A stretch of 64,000 nt of DNA from Mycobacterium kiyosense (GTDB lineage Bacteria; Actinomycetota; Actinomycetes; Mycobacteriales; Mycobacteriaceae), in the NCBI GenBank assembly GCA_021654635.1, contig AP025179.1:620001-684000 (forward strand). Reading direction: 5' to 3'. Of this stretch, positions 35,146-43,788 are shown one piece after another. The first letter of the stretch is position 1; the number at the start of each line of letters is the position of its first letter. The notes below the pieces were generated by a model. The model did no database searches, was not told the DNA's origin, and saw only the letters and a program-made list of their open reading frames with translations. Position numbers and translations under genes: made by a program.

Positions 35146-36038
35146 CGTCCGCACCGCAGGCCCTGATGTTCGATCTGCCCCACCTGCGGGTTTCGGCGCT
35201 GGCGTGGGGCCCGCCGGATGGTCGGCTGATCCTGTGCCTGCACGGCTATCCGGACACGGCCTGGACGTGGCGGCGACTCGGGCCGCTGCTGGCGGCGCAG
35301 GGCTATCGCGTAGTGGCGCCGTTCAGCCGCGGTTACTGCCCGACCGAGATCCCCAGAGACGGCGACTATCACATCGGCGCCCTGATGTTCGATTCGATCG
35401 CGCTGCACCGCCATCTGGACAGTCCCGCCGACGCGGTGCTGCTGGGTCACGATTGGGGTGGTTTCACCGCCGTTGCGCTTGCCGCGCATGACGATTCACC
35501 GTTCGCAACGGTGATCGCCCTGGCCACCCCGGTGCTCCACGGGTTCCGGCAGGGACTGGGAACCCGGCCGCTGCGGCGCCTGCCCGCGCAGACCCGCAAC
35601 AGTTGGTACGTTGTCTACCAACAACTTCCGGGATTAACCGAGCGCACCCTGGACCGGGTGATCCCACGGTTGTGGCGGGACTGGTGCCCACCCGGATACG
35701 ACACCAGCGCGGACCTAGAGTACCTGTGGGCCGCGCTGCCCGATCGCGCGCACCGCAAAGCCGCCGTCTCCTACTACCGTCACCAATTCCAGCCTCGGCG
35801 TCAGCATCCGGCCTACCGCCCGCTGCACCGGTCCTGGCGCAAAGCTGCGCTGCGGACCCCGATCCTGCTCGTGCACGGCGAAGTGGACGGGGCATTGGAC
35901 GTCGAGTTGGCGTCGGCGAGCGCGGCCAGCCTTCCTGCCGGAAGTCAACACGAAATCATCTCGGGTGCTGGTCATTTCGTCCAACTCGACGCACCCGAGC
36001 AGTTGAGCAAATTGATCTCTCGTTATGTGGAGCGCTGA
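35142..36038 (+). CDS. Alpha/beta hydrolase, epoxide-hydrolase-like
   Basis: A 298-residue alpha/beta-fold hydrolase. The oxyanion motif is LHGYPDTAWTW (HGxP), the nucleophile is Asp in LLGHDWGGF, the acid is probably Asp in VHGEVDGALD, and the catalytic His is in GAGHFVQLD. Asp as nucleophile with HGxP points to the epoxide hydrolase / haloalkane dehalogenase branch. ATGA overlap with the amidohydrolase means coupled translation and common control from the operator upstream. It ends convergently with the AttH-like gene. Confidence 0.85.
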   Translation: MTSAPQALMFDLPHLRVSALAWGPPDGRLILCLHGYPDTAWTWRRLGPLLAAQGYRVVAPFSRGYCPTEIPRDGDYHIGALMFDSIALHRHLDSPADAVLLGHDWGGFTAVALAAHDDSPFATVIALATPVLHGFRQGLGTRPLRRLPAQTRNSWYVVYQQLPGLTERTLDRVIPRLWRDWCPPGYDTSADLEYLWAALPDRAHRKAAVSYYRHQFQPRRQHPAYRPLHRSWRKAALRTPILLVHGEVDGALDVELASASAASLPAGSQHEIISGAGHFVQLDAPEQLSKLISRYVER

Positions 36039-36994
36039 CCACCACTGCGCGCCCGCAGTTGCCTGCTGAACTCCCGCTGCCCGGCGACGCTCCAGTTGTC
36101 GTGGTCCTCACCGAATGCACTGATGCCGTTCCAGTTCCATTCGGTGAGGCAGTTCCAGGTCCACAAATTCGGGTTGACCAGGAAGCCGAGCCGGTTCAGC
36201 GGCGTACCGGAGGCGGCCAGGGTGCGTCCGAGTTCGTCGACGGCTTCGACGCTCACCTTGGTCGGCGCCCCGGTCGACGGGTCGCGTTCGTCGACGCTGC
36301 GCCGGCCGCCGACCAGATTGGCTTTCTGGCCGCCGCGGATCAAGTACCCATGGATGACGATCGCCGATCCGTCGCCGAAGTCCAGGGTGATCGCCAGGAA
36401 CGCCTCCTCGGCCGAGGCGGTCGCATAGCTGTAACCACCGGTCTTGCAGTGTGTTTCGTGAATTCCCGGGCCGTACTGAGTCCGTCGGCCCCATGACCGG
36501 TCGCGAAAGCCGAAGGAATCGACGGCGATCGACTCGCCACCCAAGACGATCTCGCCGACGCAGCGGCCGGGTTGATCGAGGTGATGCTCACCCAGCAGGT
36601 GTGGCGTGCTGAGCGCGGTGAAGGTGAGGTCCACGTGGAGCTCGTCGCCGTCGGGGTCGTCGTAGCCGATCGCGTAGCATACGCCCGGCTGCCGGACCCG
36701 ATGCCGAATGCCGTTGGCCAGAGTCAGATCCGACAACGATGCATCGGGAAACGGCAGGTGCCAGAAGTTCTTGGCGTACCGGCAATTCCACACTTGATCG
36801 CCGGTGTCGTCCCAGACATACGCAGCCGCTGCGACGACTCCGAGCGTAGGTTTGAAGTAGCAGTACTGTTGACCGGACAGCCGGCGCTCGGGCACCGCGA
36901 AGGTGAACCAGCAGGTCTCCGCCCACTCGTGATCGTCGTCGTTCACCGGGGGATGGAACTCGTCGCCGGTGTCGGCATAAGGGCCCACTCTCAT
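36023..36994 (-). CDS. AttH/CrtC-like (DUF7064/7065-type) protein
   Basis: A 323-residue soluble protein. It has the lipocalin-like double-barrel pattern of AttH and hydroxyneurosporene-synthase-type proteins: GIVxGGESIAVDSFGFRDRSWG-like core (here GGESIAVDSFGFRDRSWGRR) and Trp/Tyr-rich strands. In mycobacteria such genes accompany lipid or terpenoid oxidation clusters, but a reaction has not been settled. ATGA overlap with the phosphotransferase gene upstream places it last in a four-gene operon with the flavin monooxygenase and ERG2-like genes. Confidence 0.6.
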   Translation of the reverse strand: MRVGPYADTGDEFHPPVNDDDHEWAETCWFTFAVPERRLSGQQYCYFKPTLGVVAAAAYVWDDTGDQVWNCRYAKNFWHLPFPDASLSDLTLANGIRHRVRQPGVCYAIGYDDPDGDELHVDLTFTALSTPHLLGEHHLDQPGRCVGEIVLGGESIAVDSFGFRDRSWGRRTQYGPGIHETHCKTGGYSYATASAEEAFLAITLDFGDGSAIVIHGYLIRGGQKANLVGGRRSVDERDPSTGAPTKVSVEAVDELGRTLAASGTPLNRLGFLVNPNLWTWNCLTEWNWNGISAFGEDHDNWSVAGQREFSRQLRARSGGQRST

Positions 36995-38061
36995 TGCTGC
37001 ACCGCCGTCCGCTCGTCGAGAATCGCCGCGACCAGTGCGGTGGCCGGGTTATCGCGCCACAGCGTGTGGTCGTCGGGCAACTTTCCGTCCCGCACCCACC
37101 GGTCCATCACCGTCACGACGCTGGTGGCGAACCGGTAGGCCGCGAACAGTTCGTACCAGCCGAGTTCGCCCACCTGGACTCCGGCCGCTCGTTCGTACAG
37201 GGCGACTTGTTCGGGCCGGGTGGGTTCGCCGTCCAGACGCTCGGCGCCCGAACCCTCGTGCATCCAGCGGTCGGCCAGCAGCCACCAGCCCAGGTCGAGC
37301 TCTCGCTCGCCGACGGCGGCTCCTTCAAAATCGGTCACACACAACGGTTCTCCGGTGCGTGGGTCCCAGATGATGTTGCCCAGGCGGGCGTCGCCCCAGC
37401 TGAGCACCACCTCCTCGGCCGGCGGTGCCGATGGCACCGTCGCGTGCAGCGCTTGAGTAGCGCGCTCGAAGATGTCGGCACGGCGACCCCGTAACCCGCT
37501 GCGCAGCTTGGCTTCCCACAGCGCAAGCTGCCTGGCGGCGCCGGCGGGACGGGCTTCGTCGTGCAGGAACGACAAGCCGGCCGAGCGCCAGGGGGTGGTG
37601 TGTAATCGGGCGAGTGTCTCCAGTCCTGATCTGATCATGGTCGCACGTAGCCTCGGTGGCGCATCGGCGAAGAAGCCCTCGAGAGTGCACGCCGGGTACT
37701 CGATGGGCACAACGCCGGCCACGAAATCCATCACCATGAAAGGGACGCCCAGCACTGCCGGGTCCTGCTCGACCTGCACTCCGGTTGCCACCGGCACGAT
37801 CCCGTCCAGTGCGCGCATCACCGCCGACTGCAGTGACACTCCGGTGCCCAGTCCCGGCGCCTGTTCGGGATACGGCGATTCGCCTTGACTGTCCCGGCGC
37901 AGGATGTGCTTGGTGGTGCGGCCGGCAACCGTAGCCGAGAAGACCAGGTTGTCGGCGGAGAAACCGCTGCCGGGTGCCGGGTGCGGTTGCAGTTCAACGG
38001 GACCGCCCAGGCGCTGCTGCAGCCAGGACCGCAACCGGTCGAGCAGTTCGGTGTCGTTCAC
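36991..38061 (-). CDS. Aminoglycoside-phosphotransferase-fold protein (APH family)
   Basis: A 356-residue kinase-fold protein. Catalytic loop SWGDARLGNIIWDPRTGEPL with the Asp and Asn, followed by the metal-binding Asp in CVTDFEGAAVGERELDLGWW. The amino lobe has GFSADNLVFSA as nucleotide loop. Family members of this branch often lie in acyl-CoA and steroid catabolic operons and are not antibiotic-resistance genes. The GTG at 38061 lies 20 bases after the preceding stop. Overlaps the AttH-like gene by ATGA. Confidence 0.82.
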   Translation of the reverse strand: MNDTELLDRLRSWLQQRLGGPVELQPHPAPGSGFSADNLVFSATVAGRTTKHILRRDSQGESPYPEQAPGLGTGVSLQSAVMRALDGIVPVATGVQVEQDPAVLGVPFMVMDFVAGVVPIEYPACTLEGFFADAPPRLRATMIRSGLETLARLHTTPWRSAGLSFLHDEARPAGAARQLALWEAKLRSGLRGRRADIFERATQALHATVPSAPPAEEVVLSWGDARLGNIIWDPRTGEPLCVTDFEGAAVGERELDLGWWLLADRWMHEGSGAERLDGEPTRPEQVALYERAAGVQVGELGWYELFAAYRFATSVVTVMDRWVRDGKLPDDHTLWRDNPATALVAAILDERTAVQQ

Positions 38062-38081
38062 GGTCGGGGCGCCGCCGGCGG

Positions 38082-38643
38082 CTAGATCTTGCCCCGCCGC
38101 AGGCTTGCCGCTGTCAATTTCGCGTAGTACCAGGCGGTCTTGGCGACCGTCGGTGCGTCGACGGTGCTGAAGACGGCGTCGGCGACGCCGAAGGCCATCA
38201 TCGAGGGGATCGGGCCCCGCGCGTATTCCAGCATGTACGCCCCGCCCGGTGCGCAGTATCCCTTGACCCGACCGCGGCCCAGATAGGCGACGTCGCCGGG
38301 GTGATGTTCGGCCCGATCGAGTTCGCCCTCTTCGTAGCACCAGACCTGGCCGTCGAACACGAAGTCCCATACCTCGGTCGGGTAGCGCCCGGAGTGGCCT
38401 TCGGTGCCGATCGGGGTGCCGAACAGAATGAGGTATTCGGTGAGAGAGGCGTGCAGCAGCTTCATCTGCCCCATGGCGCCACCGGCGTTGTTCAGCAGCC
38501 AGGGGGATGTCGTCGCGAATGTGGTTGGGGTAACTGCGTTTCAGATCGGCGACGATCTGTTCGCATGCCGCCTTACGGTCGCCGAGTCCGACGGCGGCCT
38601 TGGCCACGCTGTGCAGGTCTTCGGGATTGAAGATGGTGGTCAT
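38082..38643 (-). CDS. ERG2/sigma-1-receptor-like protein (one frameshift)
   Basis: About 186 residues after one extra base is removed from the five G at 38502-38506 (plus strand), giving IPWLLNNAGGAMGQMKLLHA across the join. The carboxy part, SLTEYLILFGTPIGTEGHSG, then GDVAYLGRGRVKGYCAPGGA and MLEYARGPIPSMMAFG, matches the family of fungal sterol C8 isomerase (Erg2) and the animal sigma-1 receptor very well, including the conserved Glu of GTEGH and the ARG.IPSM..FG.AD segment. The family's membrane anchor is not obvious at the amino end. It overlaps the monooxygenase stop by ATGA, so they are translated together; a steroid-like or isoprenoid substrate is an inference. Confidence 0.78.
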
Positions 38644-40238
38644 CGGTCTCTCCTTGCGGCGCCGGATGCGCCGATAGTGGTGTCGGCGAACACCGTCGGC
38701 GTCCGTCGGTGGGTCGGGTGGCTGAACCGGTAGTCGGACAGGGGAGAGTGGCGGGCGAACCACCGCGAACCGAGGATCGTCTGCGGCCGGTAATAGAGCG
38801 TCTCGCCGTGGGAGTTGACGAAGTACGTCCGGAACTTCGGACTGCACTTGGTGACGTAGACGTGATAGGCCTTGGCGCGCCGGTCCATTCGCGCGTTCCA
38901 CGCATCGAAGGCCTGCTGGGTGACCTCCACCGTGGCGGCGCCGATCCGGCGGGTGTGGTCGATCATCCGGACCGCGTGCAGAGCAGTCGTCTCCACCCAA
39001 TCCGTCCACGCCAGTCCCACATAGCCGCGCGGTCCGACCAGATCCCAGCGGTTCGGGATGTTCGGATAGCAGCTGCCGGCATAGCTGCGCAGGCCGTGCG
39101 CGCGGAAATGCTCGGCCAGGTCGAACCCGTCGCGGCCGACAACCGTTGCGGGCCGGTAGGTCTCAGGGTCGGTGTACAGTTCGTATCCGGTTGCCAGCAC
39201 CAGCAGATCGGTCGGGTAGTGCCGCGAATCCTCGGTCTTCACCCCGGATTCGGTGACGCGGCAGATCGGGCTGGTGACCAGCCGCACGGAATCGCGGTTC
39301 AGCGCCGGCAGGAACGCGCTGGAGATGACGGGCCGCTTGGCGTACATGCCGTAGCGGGGCAGCAGCGCCGCACGATAGGTCGCGTCCTTCACGACGGCGC
39401 GTAGCCAGGCGCGATAGAAGGCGCGCCAGCCGATGTCGTAGATCGGCAGGATTTTGGTCAGCCCCCTTTCGGGGAGCCGGGACAGCACGTGGATCAGCGG
39501 AGCCACGACGCCGACGTCCATGAGGATGCGGGCCAGCCAATTGAGCACCGCGACCAGTCCCGGGATGCGTTGCAGGCGTTTGAGGGCGGGTGGTACGTCG
39601 AAGTCGATCTTGGGCAGGATCCACGCCGGGGTGCGCTGGTAGACGTCCACGCTCGCGGCGACCGGCGCCAGGGCGGCCGCGATCTGGACGCCGCTGGAGC
39701 CCGTTCCGACGATGCCGACGCGTCTGCCCCGAACGTCGTAGCCGTCGTCCCACGCGTTGGGCCGCAGCACGGTTCCGGTGAAATCGTCGATCCCCGGGAC
39801 TACCGTGGTGTGGTCGGCGTTGATGTAGCCGCCGACTGCATTGATCAGGAAGCGCGCCGAAATGGTTGGCCGGTCGGCGATTTCGAGTTCCCAGCGGTCG
39901 GTGTCGGCCGCCCAGGTCTGTCGGACGACGTTGCATCCGGGACGAAGGTGCGGGTAGAGGTTCAGCTCGCGCGCCGTCCGGCGCAGATAGGCATGAAGTT
40001 CGGGTCCGGTGGGAAACAGTCGCGACCAGTCCGGGTTTCGGGCGAAAGACAGTTGATAGAAGACGCCGGGCAGGTCCACGGCCAATCCGGGGTAGTGGTT
40101 GTCGCGCCATGTTCCGCCGAAGTCGTCGGCCCGTTCCAGGATCACGAAATCGGTGATACCGCGTTGCAGCAGCTGGTAAGCGGCGCAGATGCCGCCCGGG
40201 CCCGCCCCGATGATGGCGACTTCTACCTCGGTCGTCAT
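38640..40238 (-). CDS. Flavin-containing monooxygenase (Baeyer-Villiger-like)
   Basis: A 532-residue FAD/NADPH enzyme. FAD motif IIGAGPGGICAAYQL, FGGTWRDNHYPG (the conserved GGTW...YPG), NADPH motif VGIVGTGSSGVQ and LVLATGYELY. The Baeyer-Villiger fingerprint position reads FTGTVLRPNAWDD, with Arg where His is usual, so the reaction may differ from classical lactone or ester formation. First gene of a four-gene minus-strand operon. The operator GTGAGAC-N13-ATCTCAC lies 15 bases upstream of its start, where a bound repressor would block transcription. Confidence 0.85.
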   Translation of the reverse strand: MTTEVEVAIIGAGPGGICAAYQLLQRGITDFVILERADDFGGTWRDNHYPGLAVDLPGVFYQLSFARNPDWSRLFPTGPELHAYLRRTARELNLYPHLRPGCNVVRQTWAADTDRWELEIADRPTISARFLINAVGGYINADHTTVVPGIDDFTGTVLRPNAWDDGYDVRGRRVGIVGTGSSGVQIAAALAPVAASVDVYQRTPAWILPKIDFDVPPALKRLQRIPGLVAVLNWLARILMDVGVVAPLIHVLSRLPERGLTKILPIYDIGWRAFYRAWLRAVVKDATYRAALLPRYGMYAKRPVISSAFLPALNRDSVRLVTSPICRVTESGVKTEDSRHYPTDLLVLATGYELYTDPETYRPATVVGRDGFDLAEHFRAHGLRSYAGSCYPNIPNRWDLVGPRGYVGLAWTDWVETTALHAVRMIDHTRRIGAATVEVTQQAFDAWNARMDRRAKAYHVYVTKCSPKFRTYFVNSHGETLYYRPQTILGSRWFARHSPLSDYRFSHPTHRRTPTVFADTTIGASGAARRDR

Positions 40239-40252
40239 CGCACCCCTTCGCT

Positions 40253-40279
40253 GTGAGACGATCTAGGAAAGAATCTCAC
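40253..40279. promoter_or_regulatory. Shared operator, copy 2: GTGAGAC-N13-ATCTCAC
   Basis: Arms at 40253-40259 and 40273-40279, six of seven positions paired, in the divergent promoter between the monooxygenase and the TetR gene. Same spacing as copy 1. The site would allow the TetR protein to control itself and the operon. Confidence 0.6.
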
Positions 40280-40372
40280 GACGGCATCAAGCCGTCAACT
40301 GGGGGACCGCGGATCTGTTATCGTGAATCGCTCGCGGCGCAGGTCCGCGCCATAAAAGGGGAGATCGACCGG

Positions 40373-40951
40373 ATGCCTGGCGACCTACGCGGCCGGCTGA
40401 TCGCGGCCACCGCGGAACTGATCGACCAACGCGGCCCCCTGGGTGTGCGGGTCGACGACATCGCCGAGAAAGCCGGGTGCTCCAGGGCGACGCTGTACCG
40501 CCACGCCGCCGACAAGGACGAACTGATCCGCGAAGTCATCATGGCCCGCACCGCAACCATGGCCGGCATCGTCGCCCACCAGATCGAAGGCATCACTGAC
40601 CCGACCGAACGAATGGCGCAGGGATTATTGCTGTTCAGCGACGCCTTGAGGTCTCAAAGCTGGTACAAGGCCCTGCAAGCGCACAGCCAGGGACCGCACG
40701 CTCTCGCCCGCGTGGGTGGCGGGCTGGAAGCGATGACATCGATAGTGTCTCCGCTGGTCGAAGCCCTGCTGCGGGAATACCGGGACGCCGGCCAATTGCG
40801 CGACGACGTCGACACTCACGACGCCGTCGAATGGCTCATCGGGATCCAACTCAGCCTGCTCGAGCCGTTCGCCGCTCACCCCCGCGAGCACCGATTGGCG
40901 ATGCTCAAGCGCTACGCCATCTTTCCCCTGATCAAGCCGCTGTCGGAGTAG
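40373..40951 (+). CDS. TetR-family transcriptional regulator
   Basis: A 192-residue regulator. Helix-turn-helix: RLIAATAELIDQRGPLGVRV, then DDIAEKAGCSRATLYRHAAD and KDELIREV. The ATG at 40373 (MPGDLRGRL) is preferred because the frame upstream crosses the operator region. Divergent from the monooxygenase operon and followed by the PF10118-type gene, which also has a copy of the operator. It is the best candidate for the protein that binds all three sites. Confidence 0.87.
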   Translation: MPGDLRGRLIAATAELIDQRGPLGVRVDDIAEKAGCSRATLYRHAADKDELIREVIMARTATMAGIVAHQIEGITDPTERMAQGLLLFSDALRSQSWYKALQAHSQGPHALARVGGGLEAMTSIVSPLVEALLREYRDAGQLRDDVDTHDAVEWLIGIQLSLLEPFAAHPREHRLAMLKRYAIFPLIKPLSE

Positions 40952-41014
40952 TCGGCTGCGCGCTGGGCGTGACTTGTCGCCTTGACAGCCGCCCGCGGCC
41001 TCCGCCATGCTGAT

Positions 41015-41041
41015 GTGAGACGAAACAAGAAATCGTCGCAT
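41015..41041. promoter_or_regulatory. Shared operator, copy 3 (degenerate): GTGAGAC-N13-GTCGCAT
   Basis: The left arm (41015-41021) is exact; the right arm (41035-41041) matches GTCTCAC at five of seven positions. It lies 43 bases before the start of the PF10118-type gene. Confidence 0.45.
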
Positions 41042-41084
41042 CCGGAGCCGCTGCGCCCATCGGATGTGCACCCGGGAGGCAGCG

Positions 41085-41951
41085 ATGAGCACGTTGAAGA
41101 TCCGAAAACCGCCGTTCAGCTTCGACGCGCAGTCCGCGCCTTATCTTTGGCAGCCGAACAACCCGGACTTCTCCGAGATGTGCAACGCGATCAGTTTCGC
41201 GGCGCCGGCCTTCGAGCGCTACATCGTGCAGGTGGTGCAGCTCGCCGCCCCCCGCCTGGCCGGCACTCCGATGCAGCAGGAGGCCGAAGACTTCCTGCGT
41301 CAGGAGGCCCAGCACGCTCGGATGCATCGCAAGCACGCCGCCACTCTGGTTGCGCGGTACCCGAAACTTGCTGAGACACAGAAGAAGATCGATCAGGCTT
41401 ACACCGAGCTGCTGGAGAACGAGTCGCTGGACTTCAACCTCGCCTATGTCACCGATATCGAGGCGACCTTCACGCCGCTGTTCGGCATGATGCTCAACAA
41501 CGAGCACACCTTGTTCCGGGGCGGCGCGGATCGGGTCGCGTCGCTATTCCTTTGGCATTTCATGGAAGAGATCGAGCACAGGTCCTCGGCGTTCGGCATC
41601 TACGACACCGCGGTGGGGCGGCGCTGGTATCGGGTGCGGGCCCTGCCGAAGGTCATGCGACACGTGACCGCGCTGATGAACACGATCATGGACGACTTCG
41701 TCCAGCACGTGCCCGAAGCCGATCGGGGAGCGGTGTCGGGGGCGGCCCTGAGCTTCGGATCGGCCGCCTTCCGCGACATTCCTCGTCGCCAGATGGCCGC
41801 CATGCTTTACCGACTTGCGTTGTCCCAAGCGCCCTTCCACCGCCCCGACCGCCAGCCGATTCCCCGCTTCACCGCCCTGTGGTACGACGCGGAGGACCAA
41901 GGCCGCGACATCACCCGGTGGTATGCGGCCCCGGCCGCTCCAAATTCCTAG
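41085..41951 (+). CDS. PF10118-type metal-dependent hydrolase (ferritin-like diiron protein)
   Basis: A 288-residue helical protein. Repeated Glu and His pairs fit a ferritin-like diiron site: QQEAEDFLRQEAQHARMHRK (ExxQH), IEATFTPLF, and HFMEEIEHRSSAFGIYD (ExxEH). The family is annotated only as a predicted metal-dependent hydrolase; an oxygenase role is as likely from the motifs. SD GGGAGG supports the ATG at 41085. A degenerate copy of the shared operator suggests coregulation with the flavin monooxygenase operon. Confidence 0.78.
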   Translation: MSTLKIRKPPFSFDAQSAPYLWQPNNPDFSEMCNAISFAAPAFERYIVQVVQLAAPRLAGTPMQQEAEDFLRQEAQHARMHRKHAATLVARYPKLAETQKKIDQAYTELLENESLDFNLAYVTDIEATFTPLFGMMLNNEHTLFRGGADRVASLFLWHFMEEIEHRSSAFGIYDTAVGRRWYRVRALPKVMRHVTALMNTIMDDFVQHVPEADRGAVSGAALSFGSAAFRDIPRRQMAAMLYRLALSQAPFHRPDRQPIPRFTALWYDAEDQGRDITRWYAAPAAPNS

Positions 41952-42669
41952 TAAGCCAGGCGTCGATGTGGGCGGCCACCGCCGCCCAGCCAGGTTCCAG
42001 CATCATGTCGTGTCCCATAGCGAAGAAGGTGGCAGTGGTTTGGTAGGCGCGAGCGGTCGCGCTGACCTGCCGTAGCGAGAGCATCCCGTCCCACAGCGCA
42101 CCGAGAACTAGCATCGGCGCGTCGATCAATTCGGTACGCACCATCTCGCCGCGGGTGACATCCACCGACAGTGCGCGATGGCTCTCCTGCTGCAGCCGTT
42201 CGCGACACCGACTGACGATCAGCTCGGGCGTGGCCGGGGTGAAGAACGCCTCCCGGGCCAGGCGCGGCGACTCGACCACCGCGAACATGTTGCGGCCCAA
42301 CGCCGCCCGCAAGGTCTTCACCGGATGCGCGGCCGCGGTCCGCAACGCCGTGGCGTTCAGGCCGCCCGGCGGCGCCGACGCGACCAGGACAGCGGCGGGC
42401 GCACGGCGCACCTCGAGATACTTCTGGACGATGAAACCGCCCATCGAATGGCCGATCACGACGGGCGCGCTCGCCAGGGCGTCGGCCACCGAACAGATGT
42501 CTTGCACGTAGTCCGCGATCGAGCAGTCGTTGAGCCGCTGCGACAACGGGCTGCCGCCGTGCCCGCGCAGGCTCGGCGCCAGGACCCGGTACCCATGCCG
42601 CACGAAGAAATCCAGGAAGTGGTCGTCCCAGCACCAGGCAGCATGGTAGGCACCGTGCACGAAAAGCAA
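41911..42669 (-). CDS. Alpha/beta hydrolase (start uncertain)
   Basis: A serine hydrolase of at least 252 residues: oxyanion motif FVHGAYHAAWCW, nucleophile Ser in VIGHSMGGFIV, catalytic His in AMGHDMMLEPGW. The only standard start in frame is the TTG at 42669, which begins right at the first core strand. The frame stays open and protein-like further upstream (EIQILDKGAQTQTRPHT) to a stop overlapping the crotonase end, with no ATG or GTG. The true start may be lost or nonstandard. The tail overlaps the end of the PF10118-type gene by 41 bases. Confidence 0.75.
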   Translation of the reverse strand: MLFVHGAYHAAWCWDDHFLDFFVRHGYRVLAPSLRGHGGSPLSQRLNDCSIADYVQDICSVADALASAPVVIGHSMGGFIVQKYLEVRRAPAAVLVASAPPGGLNATALRTAAAHPVKTLRAALGRNMFAVVESPRLAREAFFTPATPELIVSRCRERLQQESHRALSVDVTRGEMVRTELIDAPMLVLGALWDGMLSLRQVSATARAYQTTATFFAMGHDMMLEPGWAAVAAHIDAWLTRNLERPGPHTTG

Positions 42670-42732
42670 AGTATGCGGCCGTGTTTGGGTTTGCGCGCCC
42701 TTGTCCAGAATTTGGATTTCGTGAACCTCTGT

Positions 42733-43584
42733 CTATTTGCCGGTGAACCGGGGTTCGCGCTTGGCGGCGAAGGCGGCGAGACCTTCTTTGGCGTCGGCGG
42801 AGCCCATCACCTCGACGACGAAGCGCCGCTCGATTCTGCGGGCATCCTCCTCGTCGAGCCAACCGCTGCTGATCACCGAGGCCTTGGCGTTGCGGACCGC
42901 CAGCGGCCCATTGGCCGCGATGCGTGCGGCGATCTGCCGCGCTTTGTCCAAGGATTGACCGGTCGGCACCACATGGCCCACCAGGCCGAAGTGGTAGGCC
43001 TCGGCGGCGGTCAGCGGTTCGCCGGTCAGGATCATCTCCATGGCTTTGGTGTAGGGAATCTGGCGCTTGAGTCGCACCGTGGTGCCCGCGCCCGCGATCA
43101 ACCCGAACTTGGCCTCGGGCAATCCGAACACCGCGTGTTCCTCGGCGATGCGAATATCGGTCTGCTGCAACATCTCACAGCCGCCGCCCAAACAAGGGCC
43201 GTTGACGGCGGCGATCAGCGGCTTGGTCAACGAACGGCTCAGCAACAACCCTTCACTGATGATGGTGCCCGTGGACTTGCCGGTCGGTGGCGCCGACTCG
43301 CCGTTGGCTTTGCTGCTGCGCACCATCCATCCGTCGGCAAGGTCGCCGCCGGTGCAGTACGACGATCCGGATCCGGTGAGGATGGCGACGCGGATCCCGT
43401 CGTCGGCGTCGATCTCGTCCCAGGCCTGCGCCATCAACGTGATCATGGCCGGGGTGAGGGCGTTCTTGCGCCGTGGGTTGTTCATCGTGAGCACGACGAC
43501 TTCGCCGTCCCGCTCCACCTTCAAATGTGGTTCACCGGTTGCGGTTTCGTCCGGCATGTCCTTGCTCCGATCCGTCGCGTCCAT
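42733..43584 (-). CDS. Enoyl-CoA hydratase/isomerase (crotonase) family protein
   Basis: A 283-residue crotonase. Oxyanion-hole motifs are SGSSYCTGGDL and NGPCLGGGCEML; the second has the catalytic-position Glu (CEM). FGLPEAKFGLIAGAGTTVRL is also conserved in the family. It acts on acyl-CoA thioesters, typically in beta-oxidation of fatty acids or sterol side chains. A start at MPDETATGEP (43557) is an alternative to that at 43584. Followed by the alpha/beta hydrolase in the same direction, probably one operon. Confidence 0.87.
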   Translation of the reverse strand: MDATDRSKDMPDETATGEPHLKVERDGEVVVLTMNNPRRKNALTPAMITLMAQAWDEIDADDGIRVAILTGSGSSYCTGGDLADGWMVRSSKANGESAPPTGKSTGTIISEGLLLSRSLTKPLIAAVNGPCLGGGCEMLQQTDIRIAEEHAVFGLPEAKFGLIAGAGTTVRLKRQIPYTKAMEMILTGEPLTAAEAYHFGLVGHVVPTGQSLDKARQIAARIAANGPLAVRNAKASVISSGWLDEEDARRIERRFVVEVMGSADAKEGLAAFAAKREPRFTGK

Positions 43585-43788
43585 CGTGTTCTATCATGTC
43601 GACGGTACGTCGTTGCGTGCGGTGATGGCCGCCGCCGGCACCAATTTCGCTGCGGTGCACTACAGGCCCGAAGGTTCACCGCATTGCTCGAGTCGCTGCA
43701 CCCGCGCTGGTCGACGTTGACGGCGACGTTCGGGTTGTCCCAGGCGATGGGTGCCGTTGACCGCCCCGCGGCGGGTAGCGTCAACCGG

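Noticed and set aside
36991..38061. Aminoglycoside resistance gene
   Set aside because: It has the APH fold, but operon context and branch-typical motifs point to a catabolic-cluster phosphotransferase, not a resistance enzyme.
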